The notes under the pieces are model-generated. The model saw nothing but the letters and a program-made list of their open reading frames with translations. It had not been told where the DNA came from and did not search any database. Positions 18,996 to 29,008 of a stretch of 29,058 nt of DNA are shown here, in pieces (within the stretch, counting starts at the first letter, position 1; each line of letters starts with the position of its first letter). The position numbers and the translations under genes are program-made. The stretch comes from Parvularia atlantis (taxonomy: Eukaryota; Opisthokonta; Rotosphaerida): assembly GCA_943704415.1 (NCBI GenBank), contig CALSCO010000886.1, positions 1-29,058 on the forward strand, written 5' to 3'.

Positions 18996-19441
18996 TTACT
19001 TGCTCGATCGCGTGCGCTTGGTCACCGCGGCGTCGGCGTTGGGCCCGCGCTTGCCCCGCTTCGGCGGTGACTTTGCTGCCTGCGGGCGTGAGTCGCGTGC
19101 GCGCGTGCGGCCGATGCGGGCGTACCGCGTGCTGCCCATCGCCAGCGGTGGGCCGCGCCTCCCCGTCGTCCTCGTTGTCCTCGTCATTGTCGTCCTCGTC
19201 CTCGTCCTCATCGTCGTCCTTGCCGGGTGCGACGCCGCCCTCGCGCGCAACAAGCTCGGTCAGCGCGGCGTTGGCCTCTGCGCGCACACGTCGGCGTCCG
19301 AGTGCGCGCATCGCACGTCCTCGCACCCTGCTGCATCGTCTGCAGCGCGCCCGCCAGCCCCGGCAGCGTCACTGGCCCGGGCGCGAGCGGCACCGCGGCG
19401 AGGCGCGCGCCGTCAAGATCTACGGTGACAGCTGCTGCCAT
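18996..19441 (-). CDS. GON7: Small acidic protein, GON7-like KEOPS subunit (tentative)
   Basis: A 116-aa protein. Minus-strand exons: 19441-19327, 19277-19126, 19079-18996; stop TAA. Spliced features: a short N-terminal strand (VTVDLDG), an amphipathic helical stretch ([20 protein letters not shown] then ELVAREGG), a run of about 20 Asp/Glu/Asn residues ([16 protein letters not shown] core) and a basic nuclear-type tail ([16 protein letters not shown]). Human GON7 has the same order and size: about 100 aa, a helix with GLLSGVAQMKDMVTEL, an acidic DEDLDGDDEDD stretch and an AKRPK ending. GON7 is the disordered fifth subunit of KEOPS, which makes the t6A modification of tRNA. The match rests on pattern and length, not strong identity, so the name is tentative. 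The stop is 49 bases from that of the hexosaminidase. Confidence 0.55.
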
Positions 19442-19722
19442 GCTGGCATTTGCGCGCTCCGTGACGGCGATTGCGCGACAGACATTGGTCGGCGTCTGGG
19501 CTCGACGGTTGCGCAAGCCGCGGCCACTTTCTGCGCCGCTGCCTGTCTCTGTGCGCCGCGCCGCGCTTGCGCGTGTGCTGTCTGGCCGTGTGCTGCTCGG
19601 GCGCGCGCTGTGCCTCCTCGCGGCGACGCGACGGCCTTTTTTCGCCGTGCCACGTGCTGACGAACACGCGCTTCGCCGAACAGCCCCGCTCGCGTCTTTC
19701 TCCCCGTTACACCGCGCACGCC
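19442..19722. promoter_or_regulatory. Divergent promoter region (GON7-like / MBF1)
   Basis: These 281 bases between divergent starts hold no coding signal. A short T run sits near 19636 in the strand sense of MBF1, next to CCACGTGC at 19648, an E-box-like CACGTG. This is the largest divergent promoter in the window, fitting a highly expressed factor such as MBF1. Confidence 0.45.
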
Positions 19723-20431
19723 ATGGACTCGGACTGGGACACGGTGACCGTCATTCGCAAGAAGCCCGTCGCGTCGGGCGCGCTCAAGAGCGAGTCGGCC
19801 GTCAACAGCGCGCGCCGTTCAGGGGCCGAGGTCGTGACCGAGAAGAAGTGTGCGTGCAGCGCGCGGCGGCGCGAGCAGGCAGGCAGAGTGGACGGGGCGA
19901 CTGACGCGCGCGCACAGTCGCCGCCGGGGGCAACCGCCAGGTGTCGGCCTCAAAGGACACGGCCAAGCTCGACCGTGAGACCGAGGAGCTGCACCGTGCG
20001 CCGCCTGCGCCTGCGCCTGCCTGCGCGTGGGGCCGGGCCGCTGACGCTGTGCGACCGCGGCAGACGAGCGCGTCGGCATCGACGTCGGCCGCATCATCCA
20101 GCAGGCGCGGATGGAGCTCAAGCTGACGCAGAAGGCACACGCAACCGCGGCCCACGTGCGCACGTGCGCTGACGCGGGAGACGCCGCCGCAGGACCTCGC
20201 GCAGCGCATCAACGAGCAGCAGACGACGGTGAGCGAGTACGAGAGCGGCCGCGCCATCCCCAACCAGACCGTGCTGTCCAAGATGGAGCGCGTGCTCGGC
20301 GTGCGGCTGCGGTGTGGCAGCCCACGTCCGCGTGTCTGCCGCCCGCTGTGCCCTGATGCGACCTGCGCGTGCGCAGCGGCGCCAACAAGGGCGAGAAGTT
20401 TGGCGGCAAGAAGAAGGACACGGCCGCGTGA
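19723..20431 (+). CDS. EDF1: Multiprotein-bridging factor 1 (EDF1)
   Basis: A 149-aa MBF1/EDF1 homologue, a small conserved protein that bridges transcription activators to TBP and also binds collided ribosomes, where it limits frameshifting and recruits quality-control factors. Exons: 19723-19849, 19918-19995, 20064-20134, 20193-20311, 20377-20431. The N-terminal MBF1 domain ([30 protein letters not shown]) is followed by a Cro/C1-type helix-turn-helix ([40 protein letters not shown]) and a short lysine-rich tail. Length equals the human protein (148 aa). The usual KKW at the end of the first domain reads KKF across the first splice junction. The third intron (20135-20192) has a GC donor (CAGAAG before GCACAC); its length is not a multiple of three, so it must be removed to keep the HTH intact. 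Confidence 0.96.
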
Positions 20432-20563
20432 GCGTGATACATACATATGTTGTGCGAGCGATGGATGCCCACTTCGATCGCGCGCTGACCACACCGGTTG
20501 ACACGCGCCGCTCAAGTCGCACGCGCCGCCCGGCCCGCAGCGCGCACCCACCCGCCGGCCGCC

Positions 20564-21289
20564 ATGGGCAACACGAGCAGCGCGCTGATCGACGAGCTCG
20601 CGGCGTCGTCCAACTTCACGCGCGAGGAGATTCAGCGCATGGCCGTGCGGTTCAAGAAGCTCGACACAAACCACAACGGGAGTGCGTGCGCGGCGCGCGC
20701 CCCTGAGCACCCAGCCGCTGAGCCGCCATCGCGCGTGCGACACAGGTCTCGACACGGAGGAGTTCCTGGCCATCGCCAACATCGCCAACAACCCGCTCGC
20801 ACGGCGGGTCATCTCCATCTTCGACGAGGACGGCGGGGGCGACGTCGACTTCAAGGAGTTTGTGCGGGTGCGCGCGCCCCGGCCGCCCGGGCGTCGCGCA
20901 CGCAGCGCTGAGCACGTGCGCGGGATGTGCGCGCAGGGCCTGTCCGTCTTCAGCCAACGCGGCGAGAAGACCGACAAGCTCAAGTTCGCGTTCAAGGTGT
21001 ACGACATCGACCGCGACGGGTACATCTCCAACGGCGAGCTGTTCACGGTGCGCGGCGGCGTGCGGCGTGCGGTGGCGTGGGCGCGGCGGGGCGGGGCTGA
21101 GGCGCGCGGCGCAAGGTGCTCAAGACGATGGTCGGCGACAACCTGAAGGACGCGCAGCTGCAGCAGATCGTCGACAAGACGATCATCAAGGCCGACAAGG
21201 ACGGGGACGGCAAGATCTCGTTCGACGAGTTCTGCGGCATGGTCGAGGGCACCGACATCATCGCGCAGCTGACCCTGGCCAACATATGA
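20564..21289 (+). CDS. CNB1: Calcineurin regulatory subunit B
   Basis: A 174-aa calcineurin B subunit, the calcium sensor of the protein phosphatase 2B heterodimer. Exons: 20564-20681, 20746-20867, 20937-21047, 21116-21289. The start sits in GCCGCCATGGGC, a strong initiation context, and yields [12 protein letters not shown], the N-myristoylation terminus typical of the family. Four EF-hands are intact: [36 protein letters not shown] and [12 protein letters not shown], with Asp/Asn at 1, 3 and 5 and Glu at 12. [11 protein letters not shown] between hands 3 and 4 is diagnostic of calcineurin B over other EF-hand proteins. Human PPP3R1 is 170 aa. The last intron ends in GCAAG, not GCAG. The catalytic subunit is not in this window. 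Confidence 0.96.
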
Positions 21290-21358
21290 GCGGGGCGCGC
21301 TCGCCGTGCAGCTTGCCACTTTTTCCCTGTGTGTCCTGTCGCTCGCCACAAGAACGTG

Positions 21359-24300
21359 ATGGCGACGCCCAACCACCAGCGGCTCGTCAACGCCGTCTAC
21401 CCCGTGCGTGAGCCGCCGTGCGCGCCGTCGTCGGCCGCGTGCTGAGGCGGCCCTCCCCGGTGCCGCGCACGCGCTGCGCAGGTCAAGGCGGGCGACACGA
21501 CCGCCAACGGCACGGCCATGTCGTACCTGATGTACTACGCCAAGCAGCGGCCGGTTAAGCTGCTCAAGGTCGGCGCGTACCTCGAGCGCAAGATCGAGGC
21601 GGACCAGCGCGCGCGCAACGCCGTGTGCGAGCCGCGCGCGCGCCCCTCCCCCGTGCGTCGCTCACGCGCGCGCGCTGCAGCCACCTCCGCGTCTCGCTTG
21701 AGATCGTCGACGGGCTCATCTCGGCCTGCCACAGCAACCTCAACGTGTTCGGCCCGTACGTGCTCCGCCTCGTGCTCAAGCTGCTGCGCTCCGACGAGCT
21801 CGACTGGATCAGCCGCGCCACGGCCACCGTGCGCCGCTCGCTGCATCCTTTGTCGTCGCTGACCGCGCTGCACGTGCGCCGCGCAGTTCCTCCGCCTCGC
21901 CGGCGTCGAGTCGCATGACCTCGCCTCGGCCACGCACTCGGACTCACGCGAGCTCTTCGTCGAGGTCACGGAGACCTTCGTGGGCCTCGCCGCGCACGTG
22001 GGCGACTTGGAGCACGCGGCTGGGTGCGCGCGAACGAGGCCCTGGTCGTCGCGACTGCAGGACGGCTCAACGGCGCGCCGCACCGCGCAGCTGCCGCCTC
22101 GCCGGTCTCAAGGGCCTCATCGCCATCGTCCGCGCGCCCTCGCTGCTCCGCGCCGAGAACCAGGCGCTGCTGGGCAAGATCATCCCTGTGACGTGGACGA
22201 ACCTCCGCCACGCGACCATCGCCGACCTGAGCTCGTGCGCCGCCGCGCCGCTTGTGCCATCTGCGCGGCTGACGCGGGGGGCCCGGCAGCTTTGCCGAGC
22301 ACCCGGACCCGATGGAGACCGAGCAGTACCGCACGAGCGCGGTCATCGTCGCCGCGACCGTCATCCGCGACGCCGCCGCCAAGGCCAACGCAACGACCGC
22401 GCCACTCATCATCAGCAAGATGTTTCAGTGCGCCTGCTCGCACCGTCTGTGCGCGTGCCTCGACCTCACGCGCCGCACACAGGTGGCTGGACGAGTACCG
22501 CCTGTGGGAGACCAAGGGCTTGTTTGAGCAGATGTTCAGCCTGATCGCGGCGTCGCTCACGGTGCGCGCCGCCCGCCCGCACCGGGCACGCACGTGTGCT
22601 CACGCTGGCCGCACTCGGCAGCCCAAGTACACCGGCCTGCTCGCGGCCGAGTGCACGCGCCGCCTCTCGGGCAAGAACCCGAAGGACCAGTCGGAGCTGT
22701 ACCGGACGCGCCTGATTGCGATCATGAACCACATCTTTGCGACGTCGGCCGGCGGCGCGAGGTGCGGGCTCCCCGCCGCGTATGCACGTGCTCATGCGAC
22801 GCCCGTGCAGCGGCCTGCCCATGCTCGAGCTGGTCGACATCCTCGTCAGCCACGTCACGCCCGGGCCGCTCGAGCTACCGCAGCAGATCCGGCCGCAGAC
22901 GCGCCGCACGTCGATGGAGGTCATGGACTCGGAGTCGTCGCTGGCGCTGCCGGTGCGTGCGCGCGCGCGTGCGTGCCATTGCCATGCGCTGAGCCCGCGG
23001 CAGGAGCTGGCCGTCGTGGGCGCGCAGGAGCTCAACCTGGCCATCTTCAGCTGCATCGGTGCGCGCTCTGGTCCTGCCGCGCCCGGTAGCAGGCCAGCTG
23101 ACGTGCGTGCCCGTGCAGAGCTGCTGGCGTCGACGCTGATCCTGAACAACGTCAAGTACGACTGCCTCGAGCTGCTGCTCAACCGCTTCAGCAAGGAGGA
23201 CGAGCGCACGAACCGCAACTTGCAAGACGAGCAGCTGAGCATGCACGGACCGTACCTGCAGCTGATGTACACCGTGGCGACGATCAGCACCGAGGGCGAC
23301 TTTGTGAGCGACTTCAACCCGAGCGTGCTGCTGGGCCTGGCGGACCTGCTCGTGCACAACAGCCGCAGTGCGTCGCATGGCTGCTGCTCCTCGCGCCAGT
23401 CGCTGACGCGTGTGCGTGTGCGTGTGGCAGTCGTGCGCCTCGCGACCTTTGCCATGATCAAGCAGATGTTCTCGCACCTGCTCTCGCCGGCATCGCTCTC
23501 GTGCGCACGCGGCGCGTCGTGCGGGGTGACCGGCTGCTGACGCTATGTGCGCGTGCGACAGAGCCTCGACGCTGTCGTCCAAGGCGCGCAAAGAGAACGC
23601 GACACGCATGCTCAACCAGGTGCGCCGCCGGACAACTTTGTCGCACACAGAGTGCGTCTGACGCGCCTGCGCAGTTTGGGCCGCTGCTGCACAAGCGCGT
23701 GTTCACGCTGCTTACGGCTCTGCCATCCCTGGCGCCGACCGACCTGGGCGCGGCGATCGAGCTCCTCCTGCTCCTGCTCGAGCTGTACGGGCCGCAGGAG
23801 GTCAGCGTGCTTGTGCCGCTCGTGCTGCGCGTGCAGGTGCGCTAGTGCACCGCAACGTGGCGCGTGCGGCTAAGCCGCGCCCGCGAGCAGAAGGAGGCCG
23901 CGGCGGTCAGCGTCGCCGAGCAGGCGCTGCGGCACCTCCTGCTCAACCACGCCGCGCACGCCCTGCTTACGGCCGCTGCCTCGGGAGCGTCGGCCACCGC
24001 GGCCCTCGAGTGGCTCACGCAGGCACGCCTTCACAATGCAGGCAAGCAGCGCGCGTCTCACCGGGTGCGCTCGCGCACAGCTCAAGGCCCAGCTCGAGGC
24101 CAAGCAGCAGTGGAAGGCGTGGATGGACTGCACCAACACCGCCTTCGTCAGGCGCCTGCTGCGCGAGACGACGCTGAAGTGCGTGGCCGCTCGCGCGTGC
24201 GGGCGTACGTGGCCAACGCGCATTGCGCGCACAGCAAAATGGACAAGCGCGAGCGACGCAAGGACGAGGCCTCCGTGAGCGTGTCGGAGGCGATCGCGCC

Positions 24301-25076
24301 GTGGGACGCGGACGCGTTCGCGGGCCTGCTGGCGGACACGCTGTCGGCGCAGCCGTCGGCGTTGGTTATGGCGCTCAAGACGAAGTACGTCGAGCCGTCT
24401 GAGTCGTCGGTCAAGTTTGGTGCGACCGCGCCCTGCAGCTGTGCGGGTCGCGGTGCTGAGCCGCTCGCGCGCAGCCGTCAACAAGGAGATCTCGCTCGCG
24501 CGCAGCCGGTCGTCGCGGCGGCACTCGGCGTTTGTGCTGAGCGAGGGCGGTGTGGCGCCGGGCACGCGTGCGCGCGCGCTGATGGACGCGATGGGTGCGC
24601 GGCGGCTGCTCAACCGTGCACAGCTGACCTGAGCGCCCCGCAGAAAAGTCGCCGCTTCAGAACGGCTCGCAGGACAAGCCGCTGATGGCGTCCGATACCG
24701 ACTCGGGGTCATCGACCGGTGCGCCCGGACCGGCCGCGGCTGTCACACGCACTTAGGCACGCGCACGAGCAGATATCGCGGCGGCGGCAAGTGCCGTGCC
24801 CGGTGCCGCCGCCAGCTCCGACCTGACCATGCTGCTCAAGTACCGCCCGCGGCACTTTGAGGACAGCAGGTGCGCCCTTGCTGTTGCTGATGCTGCGCTC
24901 GTGCGCTGACTACGGGCGACAGCGAGAAGGAGGACGACGCGGACGCCGCGGACGACGCGGCCGAGACCGCGCACGACTCGAGCGACGACGCAGAGGACGA
25001 GGGCGAGGAGGGCGAGGAGGGCGAGGGCCGCCCACGCGGGCTCGCGTGGCCGGTACCGCGCGCCTCGTTCAGGTGA
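21359..25076 (+). CDS. EFR3: EFR3 homologue (PI4-kinase plasma-membrane scaffold)
   Basis: An 861-aa EFR3-family protein, the membrane anchor that recruits PI4KIII-alpha (Stt4) with TTC7/YPP1 to make plasma-membrane PI4P. Exons: 21359-21403, 21482-21624, 21681-21828, 21887-22023, 22091-22234, 22290-22427, 22483-22561, 22622-22761, 22811-22952, 23004-23058, 23119-23367, 23431-23500, 23562-23619, 23675-23836, 23891-24037, 24081-24178, 24235-24419, 24475-24594, 24644-24718, 24773-24869, 24923-25076. The total is in frame without gaps. Recognisable N-terminal blocks: HQRLVNAVYP, KAGDTTANGTAMSYLMYYA, RPVKLLKVGAYLERKI, GLISACHSNLNVFGPYVLRL and GLKGLIAIVRAP. The rest is helical-repeat sequence with a Ser-rich, then Asp/Glu-rich C terminus. 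The N-terminal cysteine cluster palmitoylated in animal EFR3 is absent. The 24038-24080 intron (GC donor) is tentative. Confidence 0.88.
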
Positions 25077-25165
25077 GCGGCCTGTTTTCGTTTCCTCTTC
25101 AGCAGACACAGAGACACAAAAGCAAGCAAGCAAGCGAGCGAAGCAAGCTAGCTAAGGCGCGCCGG
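25077..25165. other. 89-base convergent intergenic with AAGC repeat
   Basis: Shared 3' flank of EFR3 (+) and the cystathionine lyase (-). It contains a T-rich stretch followed by a tandem AAGC/GAGC repeat (about 25120-25150). Both transcripts must be processed here or overlap antisense. Confidence 0.6.
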
Positions 25166-26917
25166 TCAGATGCACGCCGCCGCCCGCAGCGCCGCGTCGA
25201 GGTCCTCGATCAGGTCATCAACGTCCTCGATGCCGATGCACAGGCGGATGAGGTCCTCGGGCAGCGCGCGCTCCTTGCGCACGGCCGCGGGGATGGACGC
25301 GTGCGACATGCGGCAGGGCATGCTGCGCGGAACCGTTGGAGTCATCACGTGGTGCGGGGGCTGGCGCGCGTTCCGAGCACGCACACCTGATGAGTGAATT
25401 GACGCACCCGAACGAGACCGAGATGGTGAACAGCTTGGCGGCCTGCGCACGCACACACACGGAAGTCGGCCCGCGCAGCCCGCGCAGGCTGCGCCCGCCG
25501 CACCTCAACAACCTGCTCCGAGACCAGCGTCGAGCCGGTCTCGAACGACAGCACAGCGCCCGCGCCGGATGCCTGACCGTGGTGCAGCTGCGGCGCGGCC
25601 GTCAGCGCCCGGCACCGTCGCAGGCAGCGCTGCGCACGCACCGCGTACTGCGGGTGCGACTTAAGGCCCGGGTAGTGCACGACAAAGCCGTGCTTCTCGA
25701 GGTGCTCGGCGATCACCTGCGCGTTCTTCTCCTGACGGCGCGCGCGCACGTACACGACGTTGACACACGCGCCCGATCGCAGCACGCGCCGACCCCCGCA
25801 CCTGCCGGTCCATGCGCACCGACATCGTCTTGAGCCCGCGCTGGAGCAGCCACGCGTCGAACGGCGCGATTCCCACGCCCGTCGCGTTGATGATAAAGTA
25901 GAGGCGCTGCGCGTCGCGGCGTGTGAGTGCGCGTACCACGTCTGCGCCGACGCACATCGGCGATGGCCTTGTCGTTGCACGCGATCACGCCGGCCATCAG
26001 GTCGTGGTGGCCGCTGAGGTACTTGGTGCCCGAGTGGTACTCGATGTCGGCGCCGAGCTCGAGCGTTCGCTGCAGATACGGCGACATCATCGTGTTGTCG
26101 ACGACGACGAGCGCTGCGGCGGGCGCGGCGGTGTCACGCACGAGCCGTGCATGCTTGTGCGTGCGCGCGCACTGTTGGGGTTGCGCGCGTGCACCATGGC
26201 GCAGATGCCGCGGATGTCGGCGATCTTGATCAGCGGGTTGGTCGGCGTCTCGAGCAGGACCTGCGCGGGAGGGGGTCAGGCTGCGCACGCGCATCGGCGG
26301 CGGCGGCGGCCGCGCACCACGCGCGTGTTGTCGCTCATCGCGGCCGCGACGGCGTCGACGCTGCACGTGTCGACGTGGTGCGACTTGATGTCCTGGTGCT
26401 CGAGGTACTTGAGTAGGCGGTTCGTGCCTGCCAGTGGCCAGCGTGAGCCGTCGCGTGTGCGCACGGGCGCGGCCACGCACCGCCGTAGATGTCGTTGCCG
26501 GCGATGATCTCCTCGCCGGCCTTGACCTGGCGCAGGATGACATCGAGCGCGGTCATGCCCGAGCTGACGGCGTACGCGTGCTCGGCCGCGCACAGGCGCG
26601 CCAGGTGCTTCTCGAGCTGCGATCTGCGCCTCTCGTTCAGCACTGCGCCTCTCATCGGCCCTGGCTCATCGCCGCCCGCGCGCACCGCGTCGGGTTGCCG
26701 CTGCGCGTGTAGTCGTACTCGCCGAAGCTGGTCGACGACGTCTGCTTGAACGTGGCCGTCTGGTAGATCGGGGTGGACGACGGGTGGTACGGGTCGTTGC
26801 TGCGCGGGCGCATCGGGGCGGCGGCGTACGTGAGCCCCGGATGGCCCGCCGGCCGCACCTGTCGCCCTCGACGCGGACAATCTCGGTCGCGCGGCGGTAC
26901 CGCTGTGGCTGCGCCAT
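25166..26917 (-). CDS. Cystathionine beta-lyase-like PLP enzyme
   Basis: A 387-aa Cys/Met-metabolism PLP enzyme. Minus-strand exons: 26917-26859, 26799-26686, 26623-26481, 26427-26318, 26260-26173, 26113-25956, 25906-25802, 25731-25642, 25587-25504, 25442-25387, 25322-25166. The sequence follows plant/bacterial cystathionine beta-lyase more than animal gamma-lyase: [89 protein letters not shown] with the PLP lysine K202, [38 protein letters not shown] and [12 protein letters not shown] beta-lyase would convert cystathionine to homocysteine, pyruvate and ammonia; substrate choice cannot be proved by eye. No clear transit peptide is visible; the 20 residues before the core include several Arg. 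It starts back to back with folylpolyglutamate synthase. Confidence 0.9.
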
Positions 26918-26951
26918 GTCTGTCACAGTGTGCTTCGGTTATCAACGGCCG
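26915..26951. promoter_or_regulatory. Overlapping divergent start region (cystathionine lyase / FPGS)
   Basis: The minus-strand start codon (26917-26915) overlaps a plus-strand ATG at 26916-26918 that is in frame with FPGS; the next in-frame ATG is 26952. Whichever is used, the shared control region is at most 34 bases between start codons. It contains TGTCAC at 26921-26926 (GTGACA on the lyase strand). Confidence 0.55.
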
Positions 26952-28917
26952 ATGCGGCGCGCCCTCCACGCGATGTCGATGGCGGCGCCGTCCTACCTCG
27001 CCGCCCTCACCGAGCTCAACGCGCTCCAGAGCAACGCCGACGTGCTCGCGGCGCTGCGCACGTCGCTCGCACAGATGAACGCGCGCAGCATCCCCGAGAT
27101 GCGCGAGTACGTGCGCCGCCTGGGCTACTCGGTGCGTGCGCGCTCGTTCGCCCGCTCGTTCGCTGCTCGTGGCTCACAGATCGCGTTCGCGCAGCTGAGC
27201 GAGATCGACGCGACCAACGTCATCCACGTCACGGGCACAAAGGGCAAGGGCTCGACGTGCGCCTTCGCCGAGCGCATCCTGCGCGACCTCGGCTGCCGCA
27301 CGGGCCTGTACACGAGCCCGCACCTCGTCGAGGTCCGCGAGCGGATTCGGCTTGACGGCGCGCCGATCTCGCGCGAGCTGTTCGCCAAGTACTTCTTCGA
27401 GACGCGCGACCGCCTGCTGGCGGCCAAGGTGCGTGCATGCGGGGGGCGCGATTGTGGCCACCCCACGTGCGCTCATCGGCCGTGCGCCCGCAGGACCTGC
27501 CCGGCGAGGTCGACATGCCCGTGGCCGTCCCGACCTACTTTCGCTTCCTCACGCTCATGGCCTTCCACGTCTTTGTGAGCGAGAAGGTCGCGTGCCGTCG
27601 CGGCGGGCCGGTGCGCGTCGCTGGCTGACTGCCGCCGCGCAGGTCGACGTGGCCGTGCTCGAGGTCGGCATCGGCGGCTCGTATGACGCGACAAACGTGG
27701 TCACGCGCCCGGTCGTCTGCGGCATCACCTCGGTCGGGCTGGACCACCAGGCGCTGCTCGGGAACACGCGCGCCGAGATCGCGCACCACAAGGGCGGCAT
27801 CGCCAAGGTGCATGGCGGCCTCGCGATCGATGCGTTCTCCCTCACGCGCGACGGACGGGCGCAAGGCGGACGTGCCCGTGTTTGCGGTCGAGCAGTCGCC
27901 CGACGCGGCGCGCGTGCTCGAGGAGCGCACGGCCGAGCTTAGGGTGCGCCGTGGCCGTGCGACTGCGCCGGCGGCAGCTCATTTCAAAACAGGCGCGCTC
28001 GTTCCAGTTTGTGCCGCCACTCGCGCGCATGCCTGGCTTTGAACGTGTGACCGCACTGGGTGCGCCTCGGTCGTGCGCCGGTGCAGCCACGCAGCTGCTC
28101 ATGTGCACCACACAGGCCTGCCCGGCGTGCACCAGCAGAGCAACGCTGGGCTGGCCGTGGCGCTGTGCAACGAGTGGCTGAGGCAGCGCGGGCGCGCCGT
28201 GACGCCGGACGGTGCGTCGCCTTGTCCGCACGTCACCGCCGCTGCGTAGTGACGATTGCGGCCGCGTCAGTGGTGCAGTCGATGGCCCGGTCGCTCGCCG
28301 CGACGACGTGGCCGGGGCGCTGCCAGACCGTGCGCCTGCCGCAGCCGACACAGCCGCTGTACATGATCGACGGCGCGCACACGCCCGAGAGCATGGAGGT
28401 GCGCGCCGGCTTGTGTGCTTGCGCGTGCTTGTCGTTCCTGACGCGACCAAAGGCCTGCGTGCAGTGGTACGGCGACGAGGCGCGGCGTGAGGCGCGACCG
28501 CAGGAGCTGCGCGTGCTCGTCTTCAACTGCACGCACGACCGCAACCCCGCGACGCTGCTCGGGCCGTGGGTGGACGTGCACCGGCGCGTGACTCCGTTCG
28601 ACCACGTGTGCTTCTGCCCGAACGTCGTCTCGGCCCGCGTGACCGCCTCGGACCTGCTCGACAAGATGTCGCGCCCAGACACGGGCCTGCACGCGCAGCA
28701 GCTCAACGCGCAGACGTGGATGTCACTGCTGGCTGAGGCGGGCGACGCGGCCACGCGGCCAGACGTGCACGTCTTCGCCGACGTGCAGCAGGTGGCGCAG
28801 TTTGCCGACGGGCTAGCCGCGGCGCGCCCCGTGCGCGTGCTCGTCACTGGCAGTCTGCACCTGGCCGGCGCGGCGTCGGCGGTGCTGCAGGAGCGGTACG
28901 CTGTCTCTGTGATATAA
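26952..28917 (+). CDS. FPGS: Folylpolyglutamate synthase
   Basis: A 502-aa Mur-ligase-type enzyme that adds gamma-linked glutamates to folates, keeping them in the cell and raising their affinity for one-carbon enzymes. Exons: 26952-27131, 27180-27428, 27494-27586, 27643-27807, 27866-27943, 27993-28059, 28116-28211, 28271-28398, 28465-28917. Motifs: [15 protein letters not shown]-type P-loop (GTKGKGS at 79-85), [100 protein letters not shown] and [14 protein letters not shown]. Start: 26952 gives [15 protein letters not shown], which could serve as a short mitochondrial leader with internal re-initiation at 26973 or 26979, as in species that use alternative starts; 26916 is also in frame. Compared with human FPGS it lacks most C-terminal insertions. 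Confidence 0.94.
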
Positions 28918-28948
28918 GAATGATTTGGACATTTCTGGAGGAGGTGAG

Positions 28949-29008
28949 TCACCACTGCAGCTTGGTGCCCGCGCCAAAGTACTCGTCGATCAGCTCCATG
29001 TAGAACGG
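28949..29008 (-). CDS. Last exon of an unrecognised gene (partial)
   Basis: Reading the minus strand, an intron running in from the window edge ends in CACGCGCAG at 29009, followed by a 20-codon exon encoding PFYMELIDEYFGAGTKLQW and a TGA at 28951-28949. The acceptor, open frame and position 31 bases from the FPGS stop all fit a convergent gene. I do not recognise the family from 19 residues. Confidence 0.55.
   Translation of the reverse strand, partial: PFYMELIDEYFGAGTKLQW

Noticed and set aside
21284-21358. Upstream EFR3 exon starting at an ATG overlapping the calcineurin B stop
   Set aside because: A GTGCAG donor and CACAAG acceptor are present, but the phase leads to an immediate TGA after joining, so it does not extend EFR3.
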